Source: Azospirillum lipoferum 4B
GTDB lineage: Bacteria; Pseudomonadota; Alphaproteobacteria; Azospirillales; Azospirillaceae
Assembly (NCBI RefSeq): GCF_000283655.1
Contig: NC_016585.1
Location: 129,001 to 193,000, forward strand
Direction: 5' to 3'
Length of the DNA stretch: 64,000 bases
The notes beneath the pieces were generated by a model. That model had not been told where the DNA came from. It saw only the letters and a list, made by a program, of their open reading frames with translations, and ran no database searches. Shown here piece after piece: positions 45,701 to 54,682 of this stretch (the first letter of the stretch is position 1; each line of letters starts with the position of its first letter). The translations under genes were made by a program, and so were the position numbers.

Positions 45701-48700
45701 CCGTCGGCGTCGCTCTTGTCCGCCGGCACGGTGTAGCGGAAGGTCAGCGTCCGCCCGCCCGATCCCGACACATAGGCGGCCTGCGCCACCTCGCCGTTGT
45801 CGAAGGTGATCGGCAAGGTCGGTGCGCCGCCGACCGTCACCGCTTCGGAGAAGGTGACGGTGAACTCCATCACCCCGCCGGCCAGATAGGTGGCGTCGGC
45901 CGGCACCGTGACCGACGAGACGGTCGGGGCCGTGGTGTCGATGACGATGTCCTTCGCCCCGCCCAGCGACGTCCCGCCGCCGGTTGCCGGCAGGGTCAGC
46001 GTCGCGCTGTTGCCGGCGGTGTCCCTGATCGTCCCCGACAGCGCGCCGGTCGAGCCGTAGTCGAGATCGGCCGCCGTCTCGCCGCTGCCCACCGTGTAGG
46101 TGAAGGTCAGGGTGGAACTGCCCGATCCGCCGGCGTAGGTCGCCGTGCCGCCGCTGTTCAGGGCCAGCGTCGGCGTGCCGGTGACATGCACCACCTCGGA
46201 GAAGGCGACGGTGATGGTGACGGTGTCGCCCGACTTGTAGGTGCCGTTGGCGGTCGAGGCGGTGACCGACGAGACGGTCGGCGCGGTGGCGTCGATGGTG
46301 ACCGACTGGCTCGGTGAAACGCTGGAGACGTTGCCGGCGCTGTCGGTGGCCTTGGCGGTGACGCTGTGGGTACCCGCCGTCAGGGTCGAAACGGTGATCG
46401 AATAGTTGCCCGACCCGTCGGCGGTGCCGGTGCCCAGCACCGTGGTGCCGTCGGTGTCGTAGAGCGTGACCGTCGATCCGGCCTCGGCGATGCCGGTGAA
46501 GGTCGGGGTGGCGGTGCTGGTGATCCCGTCGGCGACCGACGTGCCGGTGTCGCTGCCTGAACCGAGGGTCGGAGTGCCCGGCGCGCCGGGGGCGCTGGTG
46601 TCGATGGTGACCGCCAGCCCCGACGAGACGCTGGAGACGTTGCCCGCCGCGTCGGTCACCTTGGCGGTGACGGTGTGGGTACCCGCCGACAGGGGCGTGC
46701 TGGTGATCGACCAGTTGCCGCTGCCGTCCGCCGCCGTGGTGCCGAGTACCGTGGTACCGTCGGTGTCGTACAGCGTGACCGTGCTGTTGGCTTCCGCCGT
46801 GCCGGTGAAGGTCGGGGTGGTGGTTTTGGTGATGTTGTCGATGCTGGAACTGCCGGTGTCGCTGCCCGCCGTCATGTCCGGCGCGCTCGATGCGCCGGGC
46901 GCAGCGGTGTCGATGACGATCGCCTTGTTGGCGCCCAGCGAGTTGGCCGCACCCGGGGTGGCCAGCGTCAGGATCGCGTCGAGGCTGGTGGAGCTGTCGG
47001 CGATGCTGCCGCCGTTCAGCGTCAGCGCACCCGTCGAGGCATAATCGAGGTCGGCCGAGTTGTCGCCGTCCTGCACCGTGTAGGTGAAGGTCAGCGCCGT
47101 CGTCCCCGACCCGCCGCTGTATGTGGCGCTGCGGCCGGTGATGCCCAGCGCAAGCGCCGGCGTGCCGGTGACCGTCACCGCCCGGTTGAAGGTGACGGTG
47201 ATGGTGACGGTGCTGCCGGCCTTGTAGGTGCCGTCGGCGGTGGTGGCGCTGACCGACGAGACGGTCGGGTTGACCAGCGCGGTCACGACGAGGTCGTTGC
47301 CGGTGCCGCCGACGTAATCGACCGTGTAGAGGTCGCCGTTCGTGCTCAGCGTGTCGCCCTGCGCCAGCCCCGACAGGGTGTTGGACACCGCACCGCTGCC
47401 GGTCTGGTTGACGACCGTGTAGGTGGCGGCGTTGACGGCGGCGAAGCTGTTGACCCGGGCGACTGTGACGGCGCTGGAGCCGCTGGCCAGCGTGACGCCG
47501 CCGCTGACGATCACCTGGTCGTAGCCGGAGCCGGCGGTCGTGCCGGCGATCTCGACCGCCAGGGTGCCGCTCATCGACAGGTTGCCGTTGACGGTCAGCG
47601 AACCGATGCCGTTGTTGGTCCCGGCGACGCCGGGGGCCAGCGTGGCGCCGGAGGCCACCGTCAGCGTGTTGGAGGAGCCGCTGGCGAAGATGCTGCCGGT
47701 GCCGCCCAGCGTGGCGCCGGAGGCCACCGTCACCCCGCTGGTGTCGCCCAGCGCTCCAGTCACCAGCACCGTCCCCGCCGACACGGTGGTGCTGCCGCTG
47801 TAGGTGCTGCTGCCCGACAGGGTCAGCGTGCCGGCCCCCGACTTGGTCAGGTCGAAGGAGCCGTCGATGGTGTTGCTGAGGGTGGCGGTGTATCCCGAGC
47901 CGACATCGATGGTGGCGGCGCCGCTCAGTTGGATGTAGTTGCCGAAACTCCCCGTCACCGCGAAGCTCAGCGTCGTGCCGGCGGCCAGATCGACGCCGGA
48001 CGCACCCAGACCGCCGGTGGAGGCGGCGATGATCGTGCCGGCGAAAATGCTGGTGCCGCCGTTGTGGGTGTTGGTTCCCGACAGGGTCAGCGTGCCGCTG
48101 CCCTGCTTGACGAGGGACCCGCCGCCGGAGCCGCTGATGACGCCGCTGAACTCCGTCGACGTGTTGTTGCCGCCGGCCGTCAGAGTCCCGCCCAGCACGA
48201 TGGCGCCGGCTCCGGCGATCGACCCCACCGTTTCCGTGTCCGGCACCGACAGCGTCGCCCCGCTCGCCACCGTCACCGCGCTGCCGTCCGCGATGACCGA
48301 GACGCCGGACACCGTCAGCGTGCCGCCGGACACGGTGGTGGCACCGGTGTAGGTGTTGGCGCCCGACAGGGTCAGGCTGCCGGCACCCGACTTGGTCAGG
48401 CCGCCGGTGCCGGACAGCACGCCGGAGAAGCTGGTGGAACCGCTCGACGGGCTGACGGTCAGAGTGTTGGCGCCCAGCGTGACGTTGCCGGCACCGCTCA
48501 GCGAACCGATGGTCTCTGCGGCAGAGAGTGCCAGGGTGGCGCCGGAGCTGACCGACACCGCGTTGTCGTCGGCGATGGCCGAGCCGCCCGACACCGTCAG
48601 CGTGCCGGCCGACACGGTGGTGGCGCCGGTGTAGCTGTTGGCCCCCGACAGGGTCAGCGTGCCGGTGCCGGTCTTGGTCAGGCCGCCGGTGCCGCTGATG

Positions 48701-51700
48701 ACGCCGTCGAAGCTGGTGCTGCTGTTGGCGACGCCGGTTGTCAGCGTGTTGCCGTTCAGCGTGACGCTGCCGGCGCCGGCCAGCGACCCGATGGTCTCGC
48801 TGCCGGACAGGTCCAGCGTGGCGCCGCTGGATACCGTGACGGCGCTGCTGTCGCCGATGCCGCCGTCGACCGTCAGCGTGCCGGTGCTGACGGTGGTGGC
48901 GCCGCTGTAGTCGTTGCTGCCGCTCAGCGTCGCCGTGCCGGCGCCGCTCTTGGTCACCGCACCGCTGCCAGAGAGCTTGCTGGAGACGGTCAGCGTGTCG
49001 CTGCCGCCGTTGCTGATGGTCAGCACCGTTCCGGTCGACACGGTGATGGTGCTGCCGGCGATGGTCAGGCCGCTGGCGGCGTCGGAGTCGAAGGTCAGGT
49101 TTTCCGTCACCGCCAGGCCGGAGCCCAGCGTGATGGTGCCGTTGGCCAGCCCGCTGGCGAACTTGATGGTCTGGCTGCCGGTGGTGTCGGCCAGGGCGAT
49201 CGCCACCGCCTCGCGCAGGCCGACGCCATCGGCCACGCCGGTGCCGGCATCGTCGGCGGTGTTGGTGACATAGATGGTGTCGCTGGTCACCGTCACGTCG
49301 GCGGTGGTGCTGCCGCCGTTGCCGTCGGTCAGGCTGTAGCGGATGACGGTGTCGCCGGTCGGCGTGTCGTTCCGGTACAGGATGTTCCGCATCACCGTCT
49401 GGATCAGCGTCGCGGTAGCGCTGCCGTTGAAGGTGACGGTCAGGGTGCCGTTCGCGTTGGTGACGGTGCCGAAGACGGCATTGGAGTTCGCCGTATCCAG
49501 CAGGCTGCCGCCGCTCTCCGAGAAGGAGGCGTTGCTGTTGAACGAGAAGATGTCCGAGGGCAGCGGCGTCGCCGTGCCCGAGACCGAGCGGCGGACCGTC
49601 AGGACACTGCCGGTCCAGCTGCCGGCGCCGTTCTCCGTATCGGATGCGGTGGCGGCGGTGCCGGCATCCAGCAGCACCGTCTGGCCTTCGCCGGCCCAGG
49701 CGACGCTGTCGCCGTCCAGGTTGCCGATCACCGGGGGGGCGTTGGCGTTGGCGACGGTTGCCGTGACGCTTGCCGTGCTGGACGTGCCGCCGATCCCGTC
49801 GGTCAGCGTGAAATTCACGGTGCGGTCGCCGGACGTGGTCCCCGATGTATCGAAGGTGATGTTCTGCAACACAGCCGAAACGACCGCCGCCGTGGCGCTG
49901 CCGTTGAAGGTGACGACCAGATCGTCGGCGCCGGTTCCACCGGTGTAGGTTCCGACAACGGCACCACCATAGGTGACCGTGCCGCCGGAAGCCCCGACCT
50001 GCCCGGTGGCCGTGCCCTGGTTGCGGATTCCCAGGAAATCCTCGCCCGTGACCCGGCCCGTGCCGATCGACACCGTCAGCGTGCCGTCGTTGAAGCTGGC
50101 GGCATCGGCGTCGGAGGCGCTGGCGGCCGTGCCCTGGTCGATGACCGTGGCGTCGTCGGTGGGAGCGACCGTCACCGCATCGCTGCCCAAATTGCCGATG
50201 ACCGGCAACTGATTCAATGCAAGCGGCTTGAAGGATACGATGTAGCTGACGGAACTGCTGAGACTGCCTGAATTGATGTCCTTCAGCAAAAAGGTGCCCG
50301 CCGTCGTCCCGTCGGTAATCCAGGGTTCGGAACCGCTTGTGCCGTCGTTGGCCTTGAACATGACCCTGCCGTCGGCCAGCAGGGTCAGCACTGTCGGGCT
50401 GGAACCGTTGCTTCCGCTTCTGATCTCCTTCAACAGCGTGGTGCCGTTGGCCGTACCGTCGGTGACCCAGAGCTCCTGTCCTGACGTGGATGTCGTGGCC
50501 GCGAGCACGGCCTTGCCGTTCGGCATGACCGTGATGGACGTCGGGTTGGAGCCCGAGCTGCCGCTGTTGATGTCCTTGACCAGAACGGTGCCGTTGGCTG
50601 TCCCGTCGGTGATCCAAAGCTCCCGGCCGGTCGTGGACGTACTGGCGCTGAACAGCACCTTGCCGTCCGACAGCAACGCAAAATTTGTCGGAGAAGAACC
50701 TGGCGTTCCAGATTCGATATCCTTCAAGAGGACCGTGCCGTTGGCTGTGCCATCCGTGATCCACAACTCCGACCCATTGTTGGTTGAGCCGTTTGTCGCA
50801 CCGAACAAGGCCGTGCCGTTCGGAAGCGCAACGAAGGATGAGGCAGAGGATCCTGTGGAACCGGCATTGATGTCCTTCAGCAGAACCGTCCCCGCCGTGG
50901 TCCCGTCGGTGATCCACGGCTCCTGTCCGTTTGTGCCGTCATCGGCCAGGAACAGAACGGATCCATTCGACAGCTTGGTGAAATTGCTAAGATTGGAAGT
51001 GGAGGAACCGACTTGAATATCCTTCAGCAGAACCGTCCCGGCCGTGGTCCCGTCCGTGATCCAAAGCTCCCGTCCGTGTGTGCCGTCATCGGCCACGAAC
51101 AGCATCCTGCCATCGTTCAATGCAATCAAATTGCTCAAGGAACTGTTGCCGCTGCCGGGATTGATGTCCTTCACCAGGGTCGTGCCGGCCTGCGTGCCGT
51201 CGGTGATCCAAAGCTCGTTGCCGTTTGTGGCATCGGTCGCCCCAAACAGGATCTTGCCGTTCGACAGTGTGGTGATGAGTCCTGGGTTCGAGCCGCCGCT
51301 GCCGCCGTTGATATCCTTGACCAGAACGGTGCCGGCCGCTGTGCCGTCGGTGATCCAAAGTTCGGTGCCATTCGTCCCGTCATTGGCGCTGAACAGCATT
51401 TTGCCATTGGGGAGCAAGACGATGGCTTGGGCATCGGAGCTGTTGGTTCCGGGATTTATGTCCTTCAGCAGGAAGGTGCCAGACGTGGTGCCGTCGGTGG
51501 CAAACAATTCCCCACCCGCCGTGTTATCGAATCCGTTGAAGATGACGCGAATTCCGGTGGTGAAGCTGTAGGCCGTGCCATCGGTGACCGCGGCGATCGG
51601 GTTGGGCGTGGCGGCCGTGTCGGTGATGGAACCGGCGGTGAACAGCACGGTGAACTGGCTGGCGGAAGCCAGAATGCCGCTGGGATTGATGGTCAGCTTG

Positions 51701-52743
51701 TCGCCGCTGATGGTCAGGGTGCTGCCGTCGCTCAGCGTGATGCCGCCGCCCGAAGCCGTCGAAACGTCGAAGACCGCCGTGTTCAGCCGGGAGGTCATGT
51801 TGTACAGGGTGATCTTACCGGACGTCCCGAGGGCGATGTTCTCACTGAAATCGATGACGATGTCCGCATCGACCGCCACCGCGGTGGTACCGTGGGCGGG
51901 GACGGAATTCGCGGCGTCAACGGTCGGCGGGGTGGTATCCGGAGTGGACAGCAGCCCATCGAAACCGGAAAAAGAGATGATGGATCTTGCACCGTCCGCG
52001 ACGGTGCCGTGGCTGAACTCCAGAAGACCGTCGCCGCCTTTCGCGGTTGCTCCCGTGGGATTTGTCGAGGCGGCCACATCGGCCCCGCTGAGATCGGCCA
52101 GTGTGGCGATAAACGCGCTCCCCGTTTTCGAGGCGACGGAGCATCCATAGAGAAGAAGATCGCCATCCGCCTTGAGGGCCGCCCCGAGAGCCGCCAGGTC
52201 CGCGCTCCGCGATTCCGCCGTCGCGCTGTCCAGCGTCACCGAGCCGAGCGATATCTGCCCCTCTGCGCCGTGGCTGATGATGTGGATGGCGTCATAGCCG
52301 GTGTGGGTCTTCGCCCATTCCGCCATCTGCGACAGGCCATCCTGGTTGGAATCCAAAAGCACCACCTCGACGCCGGCTTTCACCCCGTCCACAAGGGTCT
52401 GGTAACCCGCGGTGTTGGTCTCGACGAAGACGACGTCCTTCCTGCCATCGTTTCGTGCCGGGTCGGCGGCACGGATTTCCACCGGGGCGGTTGCGGCGGG
52501 CGTGACCTCGGCGACCGCCTGGGCCAGTGATGGGCCGGCGCTGTGGTCGGTGCTGTCGTGGCTGGCAGCCACCGGATCGGCGGCATGGTCGCCGGCCGTC
52601 GCCTGATCGGCGGTGGCGGCGCCGGCTGCGTCGAACATGAACCGTGGCTCCAGCGCGAAGCCCAGCGGCGGCCGGACCACCGGCTTGCCCGCCGCTCGGG
52701 CCTTTTTCGCCGAACCCTTCGTCCATATGAACGAGAAACTCAT
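42736..52743 (-). CDS. Giant DUF4347 adhesin with ELWxxDGT, PATR and Ig-like repeats
   Basis: About 3,335 residues from the ATG at 52743 (GGGAG ribosome site upstream; an ATG at 52770 is also possible). The N-terminus has the LEPR-type motif LGFALEPRFMFDAAG. A DUF4347 domain follows (residues about 100-255; AIHIISHGAEGQ, LLLYGCSVAS), then nine ELWxxDGT repeats, VCBS/cadherin-like segments, five autotransporter-type PATR repeats and many bacterial Ig-like domains. The tail is Gly/Ser/Pro-rich rather than RTX. Proteins with this N-terminus are large surface adhesins or biofilm proteins, usually exported by type I systems. The downstream TolC-like gene is broken and no ABC or HlyD gene is seen, so export may be lost or depend on another system. 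The promoter region is extremely AT-rich. Confidence 0.85.
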   Translation of the reverse strand: MSFSFIWTKGSAKKARAAGKPVVRPPLGFALEPRFMFDAAGAATADQATAGDHAADPVAASHDSTDHSAGPSLAQAVAEVTPAATAPVEIRAADPARNDGRKDVVFVETNTAGYQTLVDGVKAGVEVVLLDSNQDGLSQMAEWAKTHTGYDAIHIISHGAEGQISLGSVTLDSATAESRSADLAALGAALKADGDLLLYGCSVASKTGSAFIATLADLSGADVAASTNPTGATAKGGDGLLEFSHGTVADGARSIISFSGFDGLLSTPDTTPPTVDAANSVPAHGTTAVAVDADIVIDFSENIALGTSGKITLYNMTSRLNTAVFDVSTASGGGITLSDGSTLTISGDKLTINPSGILASASQFTVLFTAGSITDTAATPNPIAAVTDGTAYSFTTGIRVIFNGFDNTAGGELFATDGTTSGTFLLKDINPGTNSSDAQAIVLLPNGKMLFSANDGTNGTELWITDGTAAGTVLVKDINGGSGGSNPGLITTLSNGKILFGATDATNGNELWITDGTQAGTTLVKDINPGSGNSSLSNLIALNDGRMLFVADDGTHGRELWITDGTTAGTVLLKDIQVGSSTSNLSNFTKLSNGSVLFLADDGTNGQEPWITDGTTAGTVLLKDINAGSTGSSASSFVALPNGTALFGATNGSTNNGSELWITDGTANGTVLLKDIESGTPGSSPTNFALLSDGKVLFSASTSTTGRELWITDGTANGTVLVKDINSGSSGSNPTSITVMPNGKAVLAATTSTSGQELWVTDGTANGTTLLKEIRSGSNGSSPTVLTLLADGRVMFKANDGTSGSEPWITDGTTAGTFLLKDINSGSLSSSVSYIVSFKPLALNQLPVIGNLGSDAVTVAPTDDATVIDQGTAASASDADAASFNDGTLTVSIGTGRVTGEDFLGIRNQGTATGQVGASGGTVTYGGAVVGTYTGGTGADDLVVTFNGSATAAVVSAVLQNITFDTSGTTSGDRTVNFTLTDGIGGTSSTASVTATVANANAPPVIGNLDGDSVAWAGEGQTVLLDAGTAATASDTENGAGSWTGSVLTVRRSVSGTATPLPSDIFSFNSNASFSESGGSLLDTANSNAVFGTVTNANGTLTVTFNGSATATLIQTVMRNILYRNDTPTGDTVIRYSLTDGNGGSTTADVTVTSDTIYVTNTADDAGTGVADGVGLREAVAIALADTTGSQTIKFASGLANGTITLGSGLAVTENLTFDSDAASGLTIAGSTITVSTGTVLTISNGGSDTLTVSSKLSGSGAVTKSGAGTATLSGSNDYSGATTVSTGTLTVDGGIGDSSAVTVSSGATLDLSGSETIGSLAGAGSVTLNGNTLTTGVANSSTSFDGVISGTGGLTKTGTGTLTLSGANSYTGATTVSAGTLTVSGGSAIADDNAVSVSSGATLALSAAETIGSLSGAGNVTLGANTLTVSPSSGSTSFSGVLSGTGGLTKSGAGSLTLSGANTYTGATTVSGGTLTVSGVSVIADGSAVTVASGATLSVPDTETVGSIAGAGAIVLGGTLTAGGNNTSTEFSGVISGSGGGSLVKQGSGTLTLSGTNTHNGGTSIFAGTIIAASTGGLGASGVDLAAGTTLSFAVTGSFGNYIQLSGAATIDVGSGYTATLSNTIDGSFDLTKSGAGTLTLSGSSTYSGSTTVSAGTVLVTGALGDTSGVTVASGATLGGTGSIFASGSSNTLTVASGATLAPGVAGTNNGIGSLTVNGNLSMSGTLAVEIAGTTAGSGYDQVIVSGGVTLASGSSAVTVARVNSFAAVNAATYTVVNQTGSGAVSNTLSGLAQGDTLSTNGDLYTVDYVGGTGNDLVVTALVNPTVSSVSATTADGTYKAGSTVTITVTFNRAVTVTGTPALALGITGRSATYSGGSGTTALTFTYTVQDGDNSADLDYASTGALTLNGGSIADSSTSLDAILTLATPGAANSLGANKAIVIDTAAPGASSAPDMTAGSDTGSSSIDNITKTTTPTFTGTAEANSTVTLYDTDGTTVLGTTAADGSGNWSITSTPLSAGTHTVTAKVTDAAGNVSSVSSGLAVTIDTSAPGAPGTPTLGSGSDTGTSVADGITSTATPTFTGIAEAGSTVTLYDTDGTTVLGTGTADGSGNYSITVSTLTAGTHSVTAKATDSAGNVSSVSPSQSVTIDATAPTVSSVTASTANGTYKSGDTVTITVAFSEVVHVTGTPTLALNSGGTATYAGGSGSSTLTFTYTVGSGETAADLDYGSTGALSGTIRDTAGNSATLTLPATGGGTSLGGAKDIVIDTTAPTVSSVTVPADATYLAGGVMEFTVTFSEAVTVGGAPTLPITFDNGEVAQAAYVSGSGGRTLTFRYTVPADKSDADGIVVGRAVVLNGGSIKDAVGNEATLTLNGTPGTGGVKVDSVIPTVDLVTSPTANGSYTTGDTVTLTVTFSEAVTVTGAPTLSLNTGRSATYAGGSGGKTLSFTYTVQSGDTAADLDAGALSLNSGTIKDASGNTATLTLPTTGAAASLGGSKDIAIDTTPPSIVNVVVPADGMYGVGRTLSVFVQFSETVAVAGGTPSILIDVGGVTREAVYNAVGSTNTVLRFDYVVQAGDNDLNGIEVKQLSMHGATIADLARTPAPTTLNGVPGTQGVLIDTEAPAAPSAPVLAAGQDSGASATDGLTNINRPTISGTAEAGSTVTVLVFGVALGTTTADANGQWSFTFATPLADGARSITTTATDLAGNVSAASPPLALTIDATATAPAAPGLAAGSDNGSPTSDRITSVTRPTLTGTAEPNSTVNVILDGALIGTVTAGADGIWSFTVATALSDGDHSVQTTATDRAGNTGTSPSQSFTVRTTTPAAPGAPTLASGDSGASSSDGLTNVTQPTLQGTATANGTVTVFVDGSAAGTARVDASGGWSLTLGSALSDGTHRVQVSATDAVGNAGTQLSDALVITVDTRGPTVSVGGTAPSLGTGATVSIGSGVSLSDASALDRVTVTLTDARAGDELVIGALPDGITATRDGNRIVLSGVASVADYQAAVRAIGLRSSASDPSFAGAASSRSISVSARDAAGNESGLATIAVTVPGSAVPATAPTTANSPSSGSFSNPFAGSSSAPALPGDSGGLTNGSSSTDAGRWITLGSISGGSSSSDAGRSITLSSIGGQGSGGSGSSSSSLSGGIGSSGSSGGSALGGGLGGGWGGGLGAGGDGLGGSGLGSGLPGSPNNGGIGTGTPSGTGPTDGNGQPRGQAGPRTGTPQRGTAPDQGAPGRGQGNANQGNAPADEGRGQPPNPQGQDRGGTDAPDGSTSRQDVGQRGGGTGGQADVALVGRVSPGFAHQVARAYGGPAGASALLAALANHVLPESRAS
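47745..48990 (-). repeat. Five autotransporter-associated (PATR) beta repeats in the adhesin
   Basis: Units have the pattern SGxGxLTKxGxGTLTLSGxNxYxGxTTVSxGTL, separated by spacers with VSSGATL or VASGATL. PATR repeats normally occur in type V passenger domains, where they form beta-helix rungs. Confidence 0.8.
50270..51525 (-). repeat. Nine ELWxxDGT repeats in the adhesin
   Basis: Nine units of about 46-48 residues share the core ELW(I/V)TDGTxxGTxLLKDI, with two EPW variants and one ELF variant. The high nucleotide similarity between units makes slippage or recombination likely, so the copy number may vary between strains. Confidence 0.85.
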
Positions 52744-52789
52744 CACCGCTCCCGCCTGTCGATCGGACAATGGAGGTCTCGCGCTAACT

Positions 52790-53000
52790 CATCGCCCCAA
52801 AGAAAAAACCATCAACTCGCAACCTATTCAGAATAATAAAAAGAAATTTCACCGTAAAACAAACCGCGTGGCACCAATATTTTAATATTAAATCGATGAA
52901 ATTCTGATTGTTCACAAAATTTTATTTATAGCATATTAATATAATTGGAAAATAATCAAAATATAGTTGAAAGTCAACCAACAGAATCTGACTTTTTATT
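52790..53000 (-). promoter_or_regulatory. Very AT-rich upstream region of the adhesin
   Basis: Three 60-base blocks counted between 52801 and 52980 have about 30%, 30% and 18% GC, against roughly 65-70% in neighbouring genes. It contains runs such as AATATTTTAATATTAAAT. This fits a strong, silencer-bound or UP-element-type promoter, or recently acquired DNA. The promoter cannot be placed exactly. Confidence 0.5.
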
Positions 53001-53150
53001 GTTATGATTCAAGGTATTCCATCGGGATCCGTCAGGATTCGTTGGGTTTTGGGTTCGGATTTGGGGGCTTGGTCGCAGAGGCGCGTTGTTGCACGGATGG
53101 ATCTGGTGGGGTAAGCCATGGCCCGTTGTTCGTCAGCCGGATTTCCCGCG

Positions 53151-53355
53151 ATGCCGGACAAGGTGAACGCCGATCGTCGCCATCACATCTCGCGACCGAA
53201 GCGGAAGGTGACGAACTGGGCCGAGTACGATGCATCGCTGCGCCGGCGCGGCAGCCTGACCGTCTGGGTCTCCGACGAGGCGATCGCGCATTGGAAGGCG
53301 GCGCCGCGCAGCACGCCGGGCTGACAGCCCAGCTGCTCCGACCTGGCGATCGCAC
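53151..53355 (+). pseudogene. IS5-type transposase, N-terminal relic
   Basis: The frame MPDKVNADRRHHISRPKRK, then NWAEYDASLRRRGSLTVWVS is the standard N-terminus of one IS5-family transposase group. An in-frame TGA at about 53322 stops it where the intact protein has a Gly. The sequence QPSCSDLAIA continues up to the IS3 insertion point at 53356. The triplet CAC on both sides of the IS3 copy shows that the IS3 inserted into this already decaying gene. Confidence 0.7.
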
Positions 53356-53408
53356 TGAACCGCCCCGGGTTTGTCGGAGGCCCCATTTCCTGAGAGGATG
53401 GGGTCCTC

Positions 53409-53738
53409 ATGACGAAACAGGCATCACCCAAATACGCCCCTGAAGTGCGCGAGCGCGCGGTTCGGATGGTGTTCGAGCACGAAGGCGAGCATGCCTCGCA
53501 GTGGGCGGCGATCAGTTCGATCGCGGCGAAGATCGGCTGCACTCCGGAAACGCTGCGGGGCTGGGTCCGGCAGGCCGAGCGTGACCAGGGCAAGCGGCCG
53601 GGGCCGACAACGGACGAGCAGGAACGGATCAAGGCTTTGGAGCGTGAGGTGCGGGAGCTGCGCCAGGCGAATGAGATCCTACGCAAGGCGTCGGCGTATT
53701 TCGCCCAGGCGGAGCTCGACCGCCCGTTCCGGAAATGA
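53409..53738 (+). CDS. IS3-family transposase OrfA, copy 2
   Basis: A 109-residue HTH protein with a leucine-zipper-like C-terminal helix, identical to OrfA at 41647-41976. It should bind the IS ends. Its stop overlaps the orfB start by four bases. Confidence 0.93.
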   Translation: MTKQASPKYAPEVRERAVRMVFEHEGEHASQWAAISSIAAKIGCTPETLRGWVRQAERDQGKRPGPTTDEQERIKALEREVRELRQANEILRKASAYFAQAELDRPFRK

Positions 53739-54640
53739 TCGCCTTCATCGACGCGCACCGCGCCGTTCACGGGGTCGAGCCGATCTGCCGAGTGCTGCCG
53801 ATCGCCCCGTCCACCTATTACGCCCATGCCGCCCGACAGGCCGATCCGTCCAAGGCGCCGGCCCGTTCGCGAAGCGACGCAGTGCTGAGGGAGGCTATCC
53901 GGCGGGTCTGGGACGCGAACTTCCAGGTCTATGGGGTACGTAAAGTTTGGCGGCAGTTGCGGCGGGAGGGTATCGACGTGGCACGCTGCACAGTGGCTCG
54001 ACTGATGAAGCAGATGGGCTTGAAAGGAGCGATGCGTGGCAAGGTGGTGCGCACCACGATCAGCGACCGGGCGGCGTCATGCCCTGCTGACCGGGTGAAC
54101 CGCCAATTCCAGGCGCCACGCCCAAACGCCCTGTGGTTGGCCGATTTCACGTACGTATCGACATGGCAGGGCTTCGTCTACGTGGCCTTCGTCATCGACG
54201 CCTTCGCGCGCCGCATCGTGGGCTGGCGGGTGTCCAGCACAGCCCACGCCGGCTTCGTTCTGGATGCGCTCGAACAGGCACTTCACGACCGCCGACCGGC
54301 CAAGGGCAGCGGCCTCATCCATCACTCCGACAGGGGATCGCAATACGTTGCGATTCGCTACACCGAGCGTCTCACCGAAGCTGGGGTCGAGCCTTCCGTG
54401 GGCAGCGTTGGCGATTCCTACGATAACGCGTTGGCCGAGACCATCAACGGTCTCTACAAGACCGAGGTGATCCGGCGCCGCGGGCCATGGCGCACCTTGG
54501 AGGCTGTCGAGTTCGCCACTCTGGAATGGGTCGACTGGTTCAACCACCGGCGCCTCCTCGAACCCATCGGCAACACTCCGCCCGCCGAGGCCGAAGCGCG
54601 CTACTATGCTCAAACCGAGGACGTCGCCATGGCGGCGTGA
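53735..54640 (+). CDS. IS3-family transposase OrfB, copy 2
   Basis: A 301-residue DDE integrase-core transposase, identical to the copy at 40745-41650. The catalytic residues are in [19 protein letters not shown] and [10 protein letters not shown]. With an intact element and target duplication around it, this copy is likely still active. Confidence 0.93.
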   Translation: MIAFIDAHRAVHGVEPICRVLPIAPSTYYAHAARQADPSKAPARSRSDAVLREAIRRVWDANFQVYGVRKVWRQLRREGIDVARCTVARLMKQMGLKGAMRGKVVRTTISDRAASCPADRVNRQFQAPRPNALWLADFTYVSTWQGFVYVAFVIDAFARRIVGWRVSSTAHAGFVLDALEQALHDRRPAKGSGLIHHSDRGSQYVAIRYTERLTEAGVEPSVGSVGDSYDNALAETINGLYKTEVIRRRGPWRTLEAVEFATLEWVDWFNHRRLLEPIGNTPPAEAEARYYAQTEDVAMAA

Positions 54641-54682
54641 TTTAACACAAATGGTCTCCGGGAAAACCGGCGCGGTTCACAC

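Larger units (their letters stand above)
53356..54679 (+). mobile_element. IS3-family element, copy 2 (1,324 bp)
   Basis: Identical in length and encoded proteins to the copy at 40706-42029 but in the opposite orientation. The ends begin TGAACCGCCCCGG on the left and, on the reverse strand, TGAACCGCGCCGG on the right. A CAC triplet precedes 53356 and follows 54679, so the 3-bp target duplication is intact and this copy arrived by simple transposition. Confidence 0.93.

Noticed and set aside
47745-48990. Regularly spaced repeats that might suggest a CRISPR array
   Set aside because: The repeats are degenerate, in frame and encode PATR beta repeats. There are no fixed direct repeats with unique spacers and no cas genes.
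44828-50917. A 2,029-codon open frame in another minus-strand frame inside the adhesin gene
   Set aside because: It is a frame-shifted shadow of the repeat-rich adhesin, with His/Arg/Gln-dominated composition and no domains.
40706-54679. A past inversion between the two IS3 copies
   Set aside because: The right copy still has matching CAC on both sides, which an inversion between the copies would have separated. Loss of flanking DNA at the left copy explains the data better.
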